NCBI GenBank assembly: GCA_943350395.1
Contig: CALRAD010000006.1
Coordinates: 1 to 62,238, forward strand
DNA from: Candidatus Peribacteria bacterium
GTDB lineage: Bacteria; Patescibacteriota; Gracilibacteria; Peribacterales; Peribacteraceae
Reading direction: 5' to 3'
DNA: 62,238 bases
Numbering within the stretch: position 1 is the stretch's first letter; every line of letters starts with the position of its first letter. A model generated the notes under the pieces. That model was not told where the DNA came from, searched no databases, and was given only the letters and a program-made list of their open reading frames with translations. Below, piece by piece: positions 26,122 to 35,310 of this stretch. A program made the position numbers and the translations under genes.

Positions 26122-27378
26122 TTACGCCACGTCGGCATTCTTCACAATCTTCGGCACAGGAAGCGGAATGATGAAATCTCCCTTGTAGCCGCGCTTCTTG
26201 AGATTCGTCATCAGTTCTGAAGCAATGTGCCACGAGAGGAGCAGCGCGTACGGAGGCTGATCTGCATAAAGTTTCGATTCCTCAAGCACCGGAATATTGC
26301 GACCAGGCATGTATTTGCCGATTTTCTTCGAGCCTTTAATTTCCATGACGCAGGGAAGAAGTCCGTCATCGAGACCAACGTAGTTCACAAGTGTGCTTGC
26401 TCGAGAAGGCGCACTGATGCCGTAGACAGCCTGCTTCTTCGCATGAATGTCTTTGAGAAGTCCGTACAGCTCAAGCTTCGAGCGGATGATTCCTTCCTGG
26501 AACTGCTTCATCCATGATGTTCCTTCAAGCCCTGCCTTCTTCTCTTCTTCGAGTAGTGCTTCAACGGAACCATCGGAAGCGAATGTTTTCTTTCTCGAAG
26601 CGTACACGCGAATCCCACCGCCATGCGTCGGGAGACGTTGAACCTTGAAAACCGTAAAGCCATGCTTCTCGAGCAGAAACTTGATACTCCGAAGTGAGTA
26701 GTAACGAAGATGCTCATGATAGATCGTGTCGTACTGAAGAGTCTGGATGAGGTCGAGCAGATAGTGAGACTCGGAAATGAAGACGCCATCGTCACTGAGG
26801 AGTCGCACGATATTTTCGACGACGGAATTCGGATCAAGAATATGCGCAAACACGTTGGCTGCCGTGATGACATCAGCTTTGCCGTGGGACTTCAGAACCG
26901 TATCAGTTGCCTCCGTCCCGAAAAACGTCATGAGCGTGTCGACACCTGCAGCTTCGGCAAGCTTTGCGGTGAGCGACGGCTCGATACCGAGCACCTTGTG
27001 CCCTCCTTCCTTGAAGTTCTTGAGGAGAGTGCCGTCATTGGAACCGATGTCGACGATGAAGTGCTGGGGCTGCAAATCGAGCAGTGCTTTGACGTTTCGA
27101 TACAGATCGGCAAAATTCTCTCGAAGAATTCTGGTCGTCCCACTCGTATAGGGGTACTCCGGAGGGAAGATCATCGCAGGATCGGCAACGAATCCGAGCT
27201 GCACGAGCGTGCACTTCGGGCACCGGAGCATCTCAGCCGGGAACCATTGTTCCTGGGCTTTTGGCGTTCCAATGTCACTCATAACATTCACGGACGGCAG
27301 AAATGCGAGGAAAATGACCGACTCAAGATCCTTGCATCCACATGTTTGACACGAAGTGACTGGACCGTACTGTGGCAT
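26122..27378 (-). CDS. Sugar C-methyltransferase-like, paralogue 2
   Basis: A 418-residue protein with CQTCG and CPKCT zinc ligands, SAM motif VDIGSNDGTLLKNFKEGG, ANVFAHI, YHEHLRYYS and the C-terminal YGISAPSRASTLVNYVG. It has the same domain plan as the protein at 22469 but clearly diverged. The gene lies 5 bp after the epimerase gene and is transcribed with it. A role in C-methylating a keto sugar made by that partner is inferred. Confidence 0.85.
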   Translation of the reverse strand: MPQYGPVTSCQTCGCKDLESVIFLAFLPSVNVMSDIGTPKAQEQWFPAEMLRCPKCTLVQLGFVADPAMIFPPEYPYTSGTTRILRENFADLYRNVKALLDLQPQHFIVDIGSNDGTLLKNFKEGGHKVLGIEPSLTAKLAEAAGVDTLMTFFGTEATDTVLKSHGKADVITAANVFAHILDPNSVVENIVRLLSDDGVFISESHYLLDLIQTLQYDTIYHEHLRYYSLRSIKFLLEKHGFTVFKVQRLPTHGGGIRVYASRKKTFASDGSVEALLEEEKKAGLEGTSWMKQFQEGIIRSKLELYGLLKDIHAKKQAVYGISAPSRASTLVNYVGLDDGLLPCVMEIKGSKKIGKYMPGRNIPVLEESKLYADQPPYALLLSWHIASELMTNLKKRGYKGDFIIPLPVPKIVKNADVA

Positions 27379-27383
27379 GATGA

Positions 27384-28391
27384 TTAGGAGTGAAAGAAGA
27401 GAGAGGGTTCCGAAATTTTACGTTTTTCACCGATGTGCTGAGCAGCGTACCATTCGACCGTAGGCAGAAGACCCTGCTCAAGTGTGAACTTCGGCTTGAA
27501 ACCGAGCGCCACAAGTTTAGAGATATCGGGACAGCGTCGCAACGTGCCTCCCGCAAGCTCGGGGCCTTCCTGCACGGTGATCGAAAGGCTCATCTGCTTC
27601 GCAATACGCATCGCAAGCGACTTGATGCTCACTTCCTCAAGCGTGCCAATATGGTAAATCCCAAGATGCTCGCCTTTGTCGATCGCAAGCAATAGTCCCT
27701 CGGTGAAATCATCAATGTACACAAACGAACGCGTCTGCAGTCCGGATCCCTGAATCGGAAATGCGAATGATGTTCCCGAGGACTTCTCCGAAAGTTCCTG
27801 CAGTCGCCCAACAAACTGAGGAATGACGTGTTCGAAACCCATCGCAGGACCGTAGACATTATGCGGGCGAAAGACAATGACACGGTCGAAGTATGCTCGT
27901 CCGTAATTGAGTGCCATCAGTTCACTGATGATCTTCCCTCCTCCATAGGAATAGCGGGGATTTTGCGGATCAGGCACGGAGAGAGAGGCTGTTTCGGGTG
28001 TCGGTACCATGTCCGGTGTCTGGTACACCTCGGAACTCGAAGCGAGCACCAGTTCCTTCACGCCTTCCTGAATGCAACTATCGAGCACGTTCACCATTCC
28101 TTTCACGCCAACATCCAGAACAAACGCCGGATACTTGTAAAAGTATTCGGTGCCATTCACGAATGCGAGGTGCATGACGCTGTCCATGCCTTTCACTGCT
28201 CTTCGCACGAGAACCGGATCACGGATGTCGCCTTCGATGATTTCCACGTTGTTTGCGGCAGAACCAAGTTTTTCTTTCGATCCCCGGGATGAATTGTCGA
28301 GAACCCGCACGGACTCCCCGCGAGCCACGAGTGCTTGCACGAGCGATGCCCCGATGAACCCAAGACCCCCGGTGACAAGTATCTTCTTCAT
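27384..28391 (-). CDS. NAD-dependent nucleotide-sugar epimerase/dehydratase
   Basis: A 335-residue extended SDR. ILVTGGLGFIGASLVQALV is the NAD motif, then EGDIRDP and MHLAFVNG. SSSEVYQ is followed by YSYGGGKIISE (catalytic YxxxK: YGGGK), and RPHNVYGPAMG fits well. YIDDFTEGLLLAID and YHIGTLEEVSIKSLA complete the family pattern. It is close to UDP-glucose 4-epimerase or GDP-mannose 3,5-epimerase-type proteins; the exact substrate cannot be read. It is divergent from a GT2 gene, with 36 bp between starts. Confidence 0.86.
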   Translation of the reverse strand: MKKILVTGGLGFIGASLVQALVARGESVRVLDNSSRGSKEKLGSAANNVEIIEGDIRDPVLVRRAVKGMDSVMHLAFVNGTEYFYKYPAFVLDVGVKGMVNVLDSCIQEGVKELVLASSSEVYQTPDMVPTPETASLSVPDPQNPRYSYGGGKIISELMALNYGRAYFDRVIVFRPHNVYGPAMGFEHVIPQFVGRLQELSEKSSGTSFAFPIQGSGLQTRSFVYIDDFTEGLLLAIDKGEHLGIYHIGTLEEVSIKSLAMRIAKQMSLSITVQEGPELAGGTLRRCPDISKLVALGFKPKFTLEQGLLPTVEWYAAQHIGEKRKISEPSLFFHS

Positions 28392-28397
28392 AAACCA

Positions 28398-28403
28398 AGT
28401 CTA
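28398..28403 (-). promoter_or_regulatory. -10 element of the epimerase operon
   Basis: TAGACT, six bases (TGGTTT), ATG 28391. Confidence 0.55.
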
Positions 28404-28411
28404 ACGGAAAA

Positions 28412-28420
28412 TGGTACACT
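28412..28420 (+). promoter_or_regulatory. Extended -10 of the GT2 gene
   Basis: TGG then TACACT; seven bases to a GTG at 28428. It is the reason for choosing this GTG. Confidence 0.6.
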
Positions 28421-28427
28421 GCACATC

Positions 28428-29153
28428 GTGAATCAATCTCACCTGCTCTCCATCGTCATTCCGGTCTACAACGAAGCCGAGAATGCGCCACCGCTCCTTA
28501 GAGACCTGGAGGCATTCGTCCGTGAACCGTATGAAGCACTGATCGTCTATGATTTCGACGAAGACAACACCTTGCCTGCAATTACCTCCATGCAGCCGCC
28601 TGCATCAAACGTACGTCTAGTCCGAAACAGAATCGGTAAAGGAGTACTCAATGCCTACAAAGCAGGATTCTCCGCAAGCAAAGGGGACGTCATCATCCTT
28701 GTTGCGGGCGATCGTGCAGATGACCCAAAAGATATTCCGATTCTCGCAAAACTCGTACGCGAAGGAGCGGATGTTGCCGCCGGATCGCGCTATATGAAAG
28801 GAGGGGCGCAAGTAGGCGGACCGGTGTTCAAACAGTTTTTAAGCAGACTTGCAGGGCTCTCGCTCCATTACCTCGTCGGTCTTCCGACACATGACGCAAC
28901 CAATAACTTCCGCGCGTACAGCAGACGGGTGATCGAACTTCCGATCGAAACCACCGTGAGTTTCGCTCTCGGCATCGAACTGGTGCTGAAAACTTTCTGG
29001 AACGGATGGATCATTCGAGAAATTCCGACCGTGTGGCACGACCGCAGAGAAGGCGTCTCCCGTTTCCGACTCTGGGCATGGATGCCCGAATATCTGCGTT
29101 GGTATCTTCTCGCATTCTGGAAAACACTCATAGGCGGCAGAAAACACAATTGA
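28428..29153 (+). CDS. Family 2 glycosyltransferase
   Basis: A 241-residue protein from a GTG start. LSIVIPVYNEAENAPPLL, IVYDFDEDNT (a D-x-D pair in place of the usual DDGS), GKGVLNAYKAGF and VAGDRADDPKDIP define the GT-A fold, and HDATNNFRAYSRRV follows. It lacks membrane helices, like a soluble polyprenol-phosphate transferase. The frame is open upstream into the divergent epimerase gene, but the promoter position favours the GTG. Confidence 0.82.
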   Translation: MNQSHLLSIVIPVYNEAENAPPLLRDLEAFVREPYEALIVYDFDEDNTLPAITSMQPPASNVRLVRNRIGKGVLNAYKAGFSASKGDVIILVAGDRADDPKDIPILAKLVREGADVAAGSRYMKGGAQVGGPVFKQFLSRLAGLSLHYLVGLPTHDATNNFRAYSRRVIELPIETTVSFALGIELVLKTFWNGWIIREIPTVWHDRREGVSRFRLWAWMPEYLRWYLLAFWKTLIGGRKHN

Positions 29154-29176
29154 CTATCGCTACCTTGAACGTGAGA

Positions 29177-30388
29177 ATGAACCCGATGAAGGATCTTGCA
29201 AAACCCAACGGCAAAACGCTTGCGATCATCGGTGGCTGTGGCCATGTCGGTCTACCGCTCGGTATGGCATTCGCCGAGAAAGGCTACCGCGTGCACTTGG
29301 TCGACATCAGCGAAAAAGCCGTGAACATGGTCAATGCTGGAACAATGCCATTCGTGGAAGAAGAAGCAGATGCACTGCTCCCGAGAGTGCTGGCAGCCGG
29401 ACTCCTCAGCGCAACGACGGATTTCGGAGTTCTCAAAGACACCGAGATCGTGATCGTGACGATCGGCACCCCCGTCGACGAATATCTGGATCCCTCGGTG
29501 CACAGTTTCGACGAAGCACTTCATCGTCTCATCGGGCAGATGCACGCAGGCCAACTGCTGGTGCTTCGAAGCACGGTGTTCCCGGGAGTCACCGACAGAC
29601 TCGGCAGGCAACTTTCATCCATGGGACATGCCGACATCGATCTTGCCTACTGCCCCGAGCGCATCGTGCAGGGGCAATCTCTACAGGAACTTAAAGAATT
29701 GCCTCAGCTGATTGGAGGATTCACCGATGATGCCGCCAAACGAGCAGCAGAACTTTTTACGTGCCTCTCCCCGACATCAATTTTCCTGAGGCCCATCGAA
29801 GCAGAACTCGCAAAACTCTATGCCAACGCATGGCGCTACATCAATTTTGCCATCTCCAACCAATTCTGGGTCACCTCCCAAGATTTCGGCGCCGACTTCG
29901 ACAAGATTCATTCGGCGTTAAAACAGGATTACCCCCGCATGAAATCCTTTGCGAGAGCAGGATTCGCTGCAGGACCCTGTCTCCTGAAAGACACCATGCA
30001 GCTTGGAGCTTTCAACCACGGTTCGTTTGTGCTCGGGCAAGCGGCAATGATGATTAACGAGGGACTCCCCTATCTGCTGGTCCAGCAGATCAAGCAGACC
30101 CATGATCTAAGTACGATGAAAGTAGGCATCCTCGGGATGGCATTTAAGCCAAACAGCGACGATATCAGAAGCTCACTTTCCTACAAGCTCCGGAAAGTTC
30201 TCGTCCTCGAAGCGAAAGAAGTCCTCTGCGCCGATCCGTACGTCCGTGACCCAGAACTCTGCACACAGGAAAAAGTGCTGAAGGAAGCAGACCTCATTGT
30301 CATCGGCACACCGCATGACTGCTATAAGACTCTCGCGTTCAAACAACCGGTCGTCGATATTACAAAGACTATTTCGAATACGAAATAA
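29177..30388 (+). CDS. Nucleotide-sugar dehydrogenase (WecC-like)
   Basis: About 403 residues. AIIGGCGHVGLPLGMAFAEKG is the NAD motif, VLRSTVFPGVTDRL and AYCPERIVQG follow, and FAAGPCLLKDTMQLG carries the catalytic cysteine. LGMAFKPNSDDIRSSLSYKL is the C-terminal domain motif. AGPCLLKD is the WecC-type form, so UDP-ManNAc or a similar amino sugar is a reasonable guess. The start could also be ATG 29186 or GTG 29171. Its 3' end overlaps the convergent membrane gene by 20 bp. Confidence 0.85.
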   Translation: MNPMKDLAKPNGKTLAIIGGCGHVGLPLGMAFAEKGYRVHLVDISEKAVNMVNAGTMPFVEEEADALLPRVLAAGLLSATTDFGVLKDTEIVIVTIGTPVDEYLDPSVHSFDEALHRLIGQMHAGQLLVLRSTVFPGVTDRLGRQLSSMGHADIDLAYCPERIVQGQSLQELKELPQLIGGFTDDAAKRAAELFTCLSPTSIFLRPIEAELAKLYANAWRYINFAISNQFWVTSQDFGADFDKIHSALKQDYPRMKSFARAGFAAGPCLLKDTMQLGAFNHGSFVLGQAAMMINEGLPYLLVQQIKQTHDLSTMKVGILGMAFKPNSDDIRSSLSYKLRKVLVLEAKEVLCADPYVRDPELCTQEKVLKEADLIVIGTPHDCYKTLAFKQPVVDITKTISNTK

Positions 30389-31964
30389 TTTTATACAGGT
30401 ACTGCGTCGGTGACTTCGGCGCTCCTTTCACAAGCTGCAACTTCATATTGGTGTGCAGGTACTGATACAACTTGTCCTGCCGAAGTTCCAAACTCGGAAT
30501 CAACAAATACTCCACGTTGAGTGATCGCAGGTATTCATTGAGCGTTCCATCATTCAGAGTGCGTGCAGCCTCCGGATCGATGTTGCCTGCAAGATCCTGC
30601 ACTCTCACCTCAGTGAACAGAGACGCCCGACCGTAATCGCGCACACCGACGATCGTACCTGCCGGAAGATTGTCCCGCATCCAATCGATCGTGCTCCAGA
30701 AGTACGCGCTCTTCACAGGGTCAGGACGACTGACGTAACTCATATACGGAGCCCACGGAAATCTGGTCGTCATCTGATAGTGCTTGTATCCCGAAAGCAC
30801 GATGATCGATAGCGTAAGAAACGCAACCGACAACTTCTTGAACCGATCCGCCGGCAACTGCCAGAGCAAAAATGCGATGAAGATGAAGAGAATATGCACC
30901 GCAGGATTCAAATACCGCAAACCGTGGAGATTGGCGAAGTACCACTGGTAACCAACAAGGAGCGAGAAAAAAATACCGAGATAGATCACCGTGAAGATGC
31001 CAAGCATCCGAAGGCTCCGATGCAGAAGGCCTGTCATCAGCCCTGCAAGTGCAAGAAGCGATCCTCCGAGTGCAATCATCAGGAGATCCTCGAGCTGAAA
31101 AATATTCCACACGACGATCTTCAGATACTTCGAAAGGGAGAAATGATCGAAGGAAAACCCGTGAAAAGCGAGTGCGAGCTCTCTGCGACCGACTTGATTG
31201 CCGGGGAACGGAGAACCGGTCTGCAGAAGCTGCCAACCCATGAAGAAAGAGAAGCAAATACCGGAAACAAGAACAATGCCAAAAAGCGACTGCATGTGTT
31301 CTCTCCGCTCGGAGGCGGAAGCGGTCCACCACTCGTACAGCTTCACGCAAAGAAGCGCGATAATGACGAAAAGTCCGTCTCCGCGTGTCATGACCGTGAG
31401 TCCGAGCACTAATCCTATGACGCAGCCCCACGAGAACGAAGACCATGTTGCAGGTTTGCCAACACCAAAGTACGTACTGATGCTCAGGAGAACGAAGAGG
31501 GTGAAAAGCACGGTATCCATGCCATTCATGCCATTGAAAAATGCATTCGCCGTGAATGTGGAAAGCAGAAATGCCGTCCATGCAACGCGGCGATCCCTAA
31601 CCAATTTGAGAGCAATGAAGAAAACAACAACAGTGGCGAGTGCCCCGAGCAAAGACGTTTCGATCAGCGTTGCTCGGATGGCTGCGTCCTTCCCAAAAAC
31701 CATGTGATTGAGTGACGTCAGGTAAATCCATAGAAACGGCGCACCCGTCGTCGCATGCAGACCGTCCAAAGAAAACCCGAACCCGAGCCCCAAATTCCTG
31801 GCCACCTTCATCTCGATCAAACTGTCATCGATGAGCCAAGCAGTACTCGCAAGTCCCCGAATAGACGTGAGAAGGATGAAGAGCGATTTCAGGAAAAAAA
31901 CGACCCCCGCCATCAGCCAAACGTACAGAGAAGACGATGAAGATTCTTTTTTCTGAAACCACAT
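30369..31964 (-). CDS. GT-C membrane glycosyltransferase-like protein
   Basis: A 531-residue protein with some 11 hydrophobic helices. WLIDDSLIEMKVARNLGLGFGF has a paired-aspartate loop motif after helix 1, then TGAPFLWIYLTSLN, as in GT39/ArnT-like enzymes. A soluble C-terminal region carries RDYGRASLFTEVRVQDLAGNIDPEA, the extracytoplasmic domain pattern seen in related proteins. It uses a lipid-linked sugar donor if it follows the family. A TATAGT box lies 10 bases before the ATG. Confidence 0.72.
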   Translation of the reverse strand: MWFQKKESSSSSLYVWLMAGVVFFLKSLFILLTSIRGLASTAWLIDDSLIEMKVARNLGLGFGFSLDGLHATTGAPFLWIYLTSLNHMVFGKDAAIRATLIETSLLGALATVVVFFIALKLVRDRRVAWTAFLLSTFTANAFFNGMNGMDTVLFTLFVLLSISTYFGVGKPATWSSFSWGCVIGLVLGLTVMTRGDGLFVIIALLCVKLYEWWTASASERREHMQSLFGIVLVSGICFSFFMGWQLLQTGSPFPGNQVGRRELALAFHGFSFDHFSLSKYLKIVVWNIFQLEDLLMIALGGSLLALAGLMTGLLHRSLRMLGIFTVIYLGIFFSLLVGYQWYFANLHGLRYLNPAVHILFIFIAFLLWQLPADRFKKLSVAFLTLSIIVLSGYKHYQMTTRFPWAPYMSYVSRPDPVKSAYFWSTIDWMRDNLPAGTIVGVRDYGRASLFTEVRVQDLAGNIDPEAARTLNDGTLNEYLRSLNVEYLLIPSLELRQDKLYQYLHTNMKLQLVKGAPKSPTQYLYKIISYSK

Positions 31965-31986
31965 AACACAAGTCACTATACGATCG

Positions 31987-33534
31987 TCAGTGCACCTTGT
32001 AAATCTTCAACAATGGTGACTGCATCCGTTCGAGCGTAAATGCAGGCTTCATCGGCAGCAGTGCATACTGCCCGGCTTCGGAATAACGGGTGAAGAACAT
32101 CACGTAGGTGGACTTTGCCGAACACTCGAAACTGAAATCCTCGCGCCACGGATACCACGTCACGAGAATGCCTGCGGTTGGAACACAAATCACAGGATTC
32201 AGTGCCGCATTCTCAGTGAGCCAGTCCATCCCCTGTTGATAGGATGCTCCCCAGTACTCGATTTGAAACACAGAATCCATTGCGGTCGGTACTGCGAGAC
32301 GCACAAGTTCATTCCTGTACGAGCCTTCGAAAGGATGGAGAACAAACGTCTCGCGAAGGAGCGAAAGGAAGAGAATGGTAAGAAAACCAATGACTATTGC
32401 TTTCGGATGCATGCCGCGTCGCTCGATGCGGAGGAGGAGTGCATCGAACCCAAATGCCGCAAGTATCGCAATCGCAGGAAGGCAGAAGAAGAACTGACGC
32501 ATGCTGTCATACCGAACGAGATGCGGCTTGATGCTAAAAAGAATCGGAAACAAAACCCAGAATAAAAGAAACGTGAAATGAAGCGGCAAGAATTCCCGTG
32601 CGAGCAATCGACGCAGACACAAAACGACTCCTGCAACAAAAGACAGCATCATGAGGATCGGCATCGAGCTCAGATACTCGAATGGAATGTAGTACCAAGG
32701 GAGCGCGGCACCGCCATACTCACGGCCGAAAAACAGAACCTTTCCCGGCCAAAAATCCTGCGTGAAGAAAAGAATCGACCGCGGAATCAGCAAGAGATCA
32801 CCCCAAGCGGATGGCCAAGCCAGAATGCTTCCTGCAAGCACAGCCAAAAAACCAAACACAATCGTGAAAAATTCCCGCCGAAAATTGAGCCTCGTCCTCT
32901 GTGAATACAGCCAAAGGAAATACGTGCAAGTAAACGCCGGAAACATCAAAAGCGCACTCACCTTCAGTGCAATACTGCAACCGAACAAGAAGCCTGCAAA
33001 AAAGAGCAGCCGCCGACTCGATGCACGCAGCGCATGGAGAAAGACAAACGACGTGATCAGAAGCGCCGTCATCAGTGGAATGTCTTTCGGGTTGTAGTGC
33101 GCGTGTGCAATGAACGGCGGAAAAAAGATGAAGAATAGCCCCGAGAGAAAGGCAACCCGCTTCGTACCAACAGAACGTGCAAACGCATACACAAAACCGA
33201 CCGCAATGCTCGCAGTCAAAAGATTCAAGAGATGATTCGCCGCAACGAAAGACAGAAGCTGCATCGAAAGAAGCGCCTCGGAGAGCAGATAATTCACAAA
33301 GTAGTACACCGGACCGTAATGAATGCCGTGACCGGGCATAAGCTCCAGAAGATGTCGATCTCCGGTCCGGAGAAAAAGATAAAAGATCTTTCCCCAGTTG
33401 CGATGCAACGGCTCATCCCATGAAACACCGTACTCATGAATGAAGAAAAGTTGCACCGCAAAAAAAAAGGCACCGAGTGCGACTGCAGTAACAATCGTAG
33501 AATGCCGTTTCATAAAATCGGTACATGGACGCAT
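31987..33534 (-). CDS. GT39-like membrane glycosyltransferase
   Basis: A 515-residue multi-helix protein. YGVSWDEPLHRNWGKIFYLFL holds the DE motif of the first outer loop, HYGPVYYFVNYLL follows, and AHAHYNPKDIPLMTALLIT is characteristic of the PMT-like fold (second acidic site). A soluble tail ends in the extracytoplasmic space. It precedes a second GT-C gene by 22 bp on the same strand, so they may act one after the other on one glycan. Confidence 0.75.
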   Translation of the reverse strand: MRPCTDFMKRHSTIVTAVALGAFFFAVQLFFIHEYGVSWDEPLHRNWGKIFYLFLRTGDRHLLELMPGHGIHYGPVYYFVNYLLSEALLSMQLLSFVAANHLLNLLTASIAVGFVYAFARSVGTKRVAFLSGLFFIFFPPFIAHAHYNPKDIPLMTALLITSFVFLHALRASSRRLLFFAGFLFGCSIALKVSALLMFPAFTCTYFLWLYSQRTRLNFRREFFTIVFGFLAVLAGSILAWPSAWGDLLLIPRSILFFTQDFWPGKVLFFGREYGGAALPWYYIPFEYLSSMPILMMLSFVAGVVLCLRRLLAREFLPLHFTFLLFWVLFPILFSIKPHLVRYDSMRQFFFCLPAIAILAAFGFDALLLRIERRGMHPKAIVIGFLTILFLSLLRETFVLHPFEGSYRNELVRLAVPTAMDSVFQIEYWGASYQQGMDWLTENAALNPVICVPTAGILVTWYPWREDFSFECSAKSTYVMFFTRYSEAGQYALLPMKPAFTLERMQSPLLKIYKVH

Positions 33535-33542
33535 CGACTCTT

Positions 33543-33548
33543 ATCGTA
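33543..33548 (-). promoter_or_regulatory. -10 element of the GT39-like gene
   Basis: TACGAT; eight bases to ATG 33534. It favours that ATG over the one at 33513. Confidence 0.45.
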
Positions 33549-33557
33549 CCATGCGCT

Positions 33558-34040
33558 CTACTGATTCGGGTTTCTGAGTCCCTGTTGCGTCTCTACGGCA
33601 GGCAAATCGCCGAGCATTTTCTCGCAAAGAGCACGGTATGCCGGATCGACATTACGCGGGCATGAATGCTTCCGGAGTTGCATCTGCAGTGCTTCGCGCT
33701 CAGTAGTAGAGAGATCTTCGTAATGCAGAGATGCAGGTTCCGATGAGGCGGACGAACGCAGAGACGGATCGCAAGGATCGACGGAAGAAGCGGAAGAGCT
33801 TGTTTCAGTTGGCACAATGACCGGAGCATCTACCGATTCGGAGTGCCTGAGTCTTCGCTCCAAGCGGAACTGCTCCATATTGAAGAGGGACATATCGAAG
33901 ATCGTCTGTGCCTGATCGATGCCCTCGGCGAAGATCGGTGCGACCTTCGCAGCCAAGACAGGGGTAAGAACCGCAATCGATGCAAGCACGAGCGAAAGCA
34001 CATGCTTCTTCGGACTCTTCTTCACGGGCTTTTTTGACAT
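33558..34040 (-). CDS. Small membrane-anchored protein of unknown function
   Basis: A 160-residue protein. A lysine-rich start (SKKPVKKSPKKH) precedes one hydrophobic helix (VLSLVLASIAVLTPVLAA), which suggests a signal anchor or signal peptide. The rest is polar with a Ser-rich linker (TETSSSASS) and two spaced cysteines (HSCPRN, ALCEK). No family is recognised. It shows the same Ser-rich style as the SLH protein at 56-57 kb, which suggests an exported protein. Confidence 0.65.
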   Translation of the reverse strand: MSKKPVKKSPKKHVLSLVLASIAVLTPVLAAKVAPIFAEGIDQAQTIFDMSLFNMEQFRLERRLRHSESVDAPVIVPTETSSSASSVDPCDPSLRSSASSEPASLHYEDLSTTEREALQMQLRKHSCPRNVDPAYRALCEKMLGDLPAVETQQGLRNPNQ

Positions 34041-34068
34041 GAATATTTGTGTGAAATGACAAGAGAAC

Positions 34069-34074
34069 AGTATA
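34069..34074 (-). promoter_or_regulatory. -10 element of the small membrane protein gene
   Basis: TATACT, 28 bases before ATG 34040, so a leader of about 20 bases is expected. This is one of the few promoters here that would give a 5' UTR; the leader is pyrimidine-rich with no Shine-Dalgarno. Confidence 0.45.
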
Positions 34075-34113
34075 CATCAAATCCAGAAAATTCTCAAGTA
34101 TAGACACGAGCAT

Positions 34114-35079
34114 CTACGCAAGCCCTACCGTCTTTCGGACCTTCTGCATTGTCGCTTTTGCCACTGTAGATGCCTTCTCCGCACCCTTTCTGATCACCTC
34201 CTCCACTTCATCGTGCTTCTTCTCGAGCGCCGCACGTTTCGTGCGCATTTCACCAAAATAATCCATGTATACCTCGAAGAGCATTTTCTTGGCATCCCCG
34301 TATCCGAGTCCTCCGGCTCTGTACTTCTCTGCAAGCGTCTTCGCCTCGGCGTTGCTTAGAAATAATTTATGAATATTGTAGACAATGCACGTCTCGGGGT
34401 CTTTCGGTTCCTCGACACCCTTACTGTCCGTCACGATCCCTGAGATCACCTTCTTGATCATCTTTTCGTCACCAAACAACGGGATAGTATTGCCGTAGCT
34501 CTTGCTCATCTTCTGTCCGTCCGTGCCGGGCACAACGGCAACCTCGTCACGAATAAGTGGCTCTGGAACAACGAACGTTTCACCGTACTGATGATTGAAT
34601 TTCAGTGCGAGATCGCGTGCAATTTCCACGTGCTGCTTCTGGTCTCTCCCCACCGGCACAGTGGTCGCATCGTACAAAAGAATGTCCGCCGCCATCAGCA
34701 CGGGATACGTAAAAAGACCGACGGAAGCAGTCATTCCCTTCTGTACTTTATCTTTGTAGCTCACCGCACGTTCGAGAAGTCCCATTGGACACACCGTCGA
34801 CAAAATCCACAGAAGTTCCGTGTGCTCGGGAACATGCGACTGATAATAGAGAACGGACTTTTCTGGATCGAACCCACATGCGAGGTAGTCCAGAATGATA
34901 TCGGAACGCGCTTCCCGCAAAACTGCAGAATCATTGACCGTCGTAAGCGCATGAAGGTCGGCGATGAAGAAAAAACTCTGCTCGGCTTTTGCTGAAAGCT
35001 CAAAATTCGGCAGAATCGAACCGAAGTAATTCCCAAGATGCAACTTTCCCGACGGCTGTATTCCAGAAAGCGTGCGCAT
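34114..35079 (-). CDS. trpS: Tryptophanyl-tRNA synthetase
   Basis: A 321-residue class I synthetase. SGIQPSGKLHLGNYFGSI holds the HIGH-equivalent HLGN, VGRDQKQHVEIARDLA lies in the middle and GQKMSKSYGN is the KMSKS loop. The length is typical of bacterial TrpS. ATG 35079 sits six bases behind a TATGCT box; the frame upstream is not conserved-looking. Confidence 0.96.
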   Translation of the reverse strand: MRTLSGIQPSGKLHLGNYFGSILPNFELSAKAEQSFFFIADLHALTTVNDSAVLREARSDIILDYLACGFDPEKSVLYYQSHVPEHTELLWILSTVCPMGLLERAVSYKDKVQKGMTASVGLFTYPVLMAADILLYDATTVPVGRDQKQHVEIARDLALKFNHQYGETFVVPEPLIRDEVAVVPGTDGQKMSKSYGNTIPLFGDEKMIKKVISGIVTDSKGVEEPKDPETCIVYNIHKLFLSNAEAKTLAEKYRAGGLGYGDAKKMLFEVYMDYFGEMRTKRAALEKKHDEVEEVIRKGAEKASTVAKATMQKVRKTVGLA

Positions 35080-35085
35080 ACGGAG

Positions 35086-35091
35086 AGCATA
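35086..35091 (-). promoter_or_regulatory. -10 element of trpS
   Basis: TATGCT, six bases (CTCCGT), ATG 35079. Confidence 0.6.
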
Positions 35092-35120
35092 CACTAAGGA
35101 ATAGCGCGCGCCACAGGCAG

Positions 35121-35310
35121 CCCTCATCCCCTGACCCCTTCTCCATCATCCGGAGAAGGGGGAGCCCATGCTTTATCTGATTACGAACTTCCTCTCTCCT
35201 GAAAAAAATTCTTCCGCTTTCTTTCTCCTGCCTCAGCAGGAGAGAGTGGCCCGAAGGGTCGAGAGAGGTCGTTGGAGAGAGGTGCCCCGCTCGGCGGGGC
35301 GGAGTGAGGG
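35121..35310. repeat. Palindrome-rich interspersed repeat, copy C
   Basis: 190 bp running from CCCTCATCCCCTGACCCC to GGCGGAGTGAGGG. Internal hairpins are TTCTCC...GGAGAA, CTCCTGCC...GCAGGAG-like and GCCCCGC/GCGGGGC-type. It fills the whole space between the pseudouridine synthase stop (35311) and trpS. Confidence 0.85.

Noticed and set aside
34041-34113. Riboswitch or T-box upstream of genes such as trpS
   Set aside because: trpS starts six bases from its -10 box, so there is no room for a leader RNA; no conserved T-box sequence is visible.
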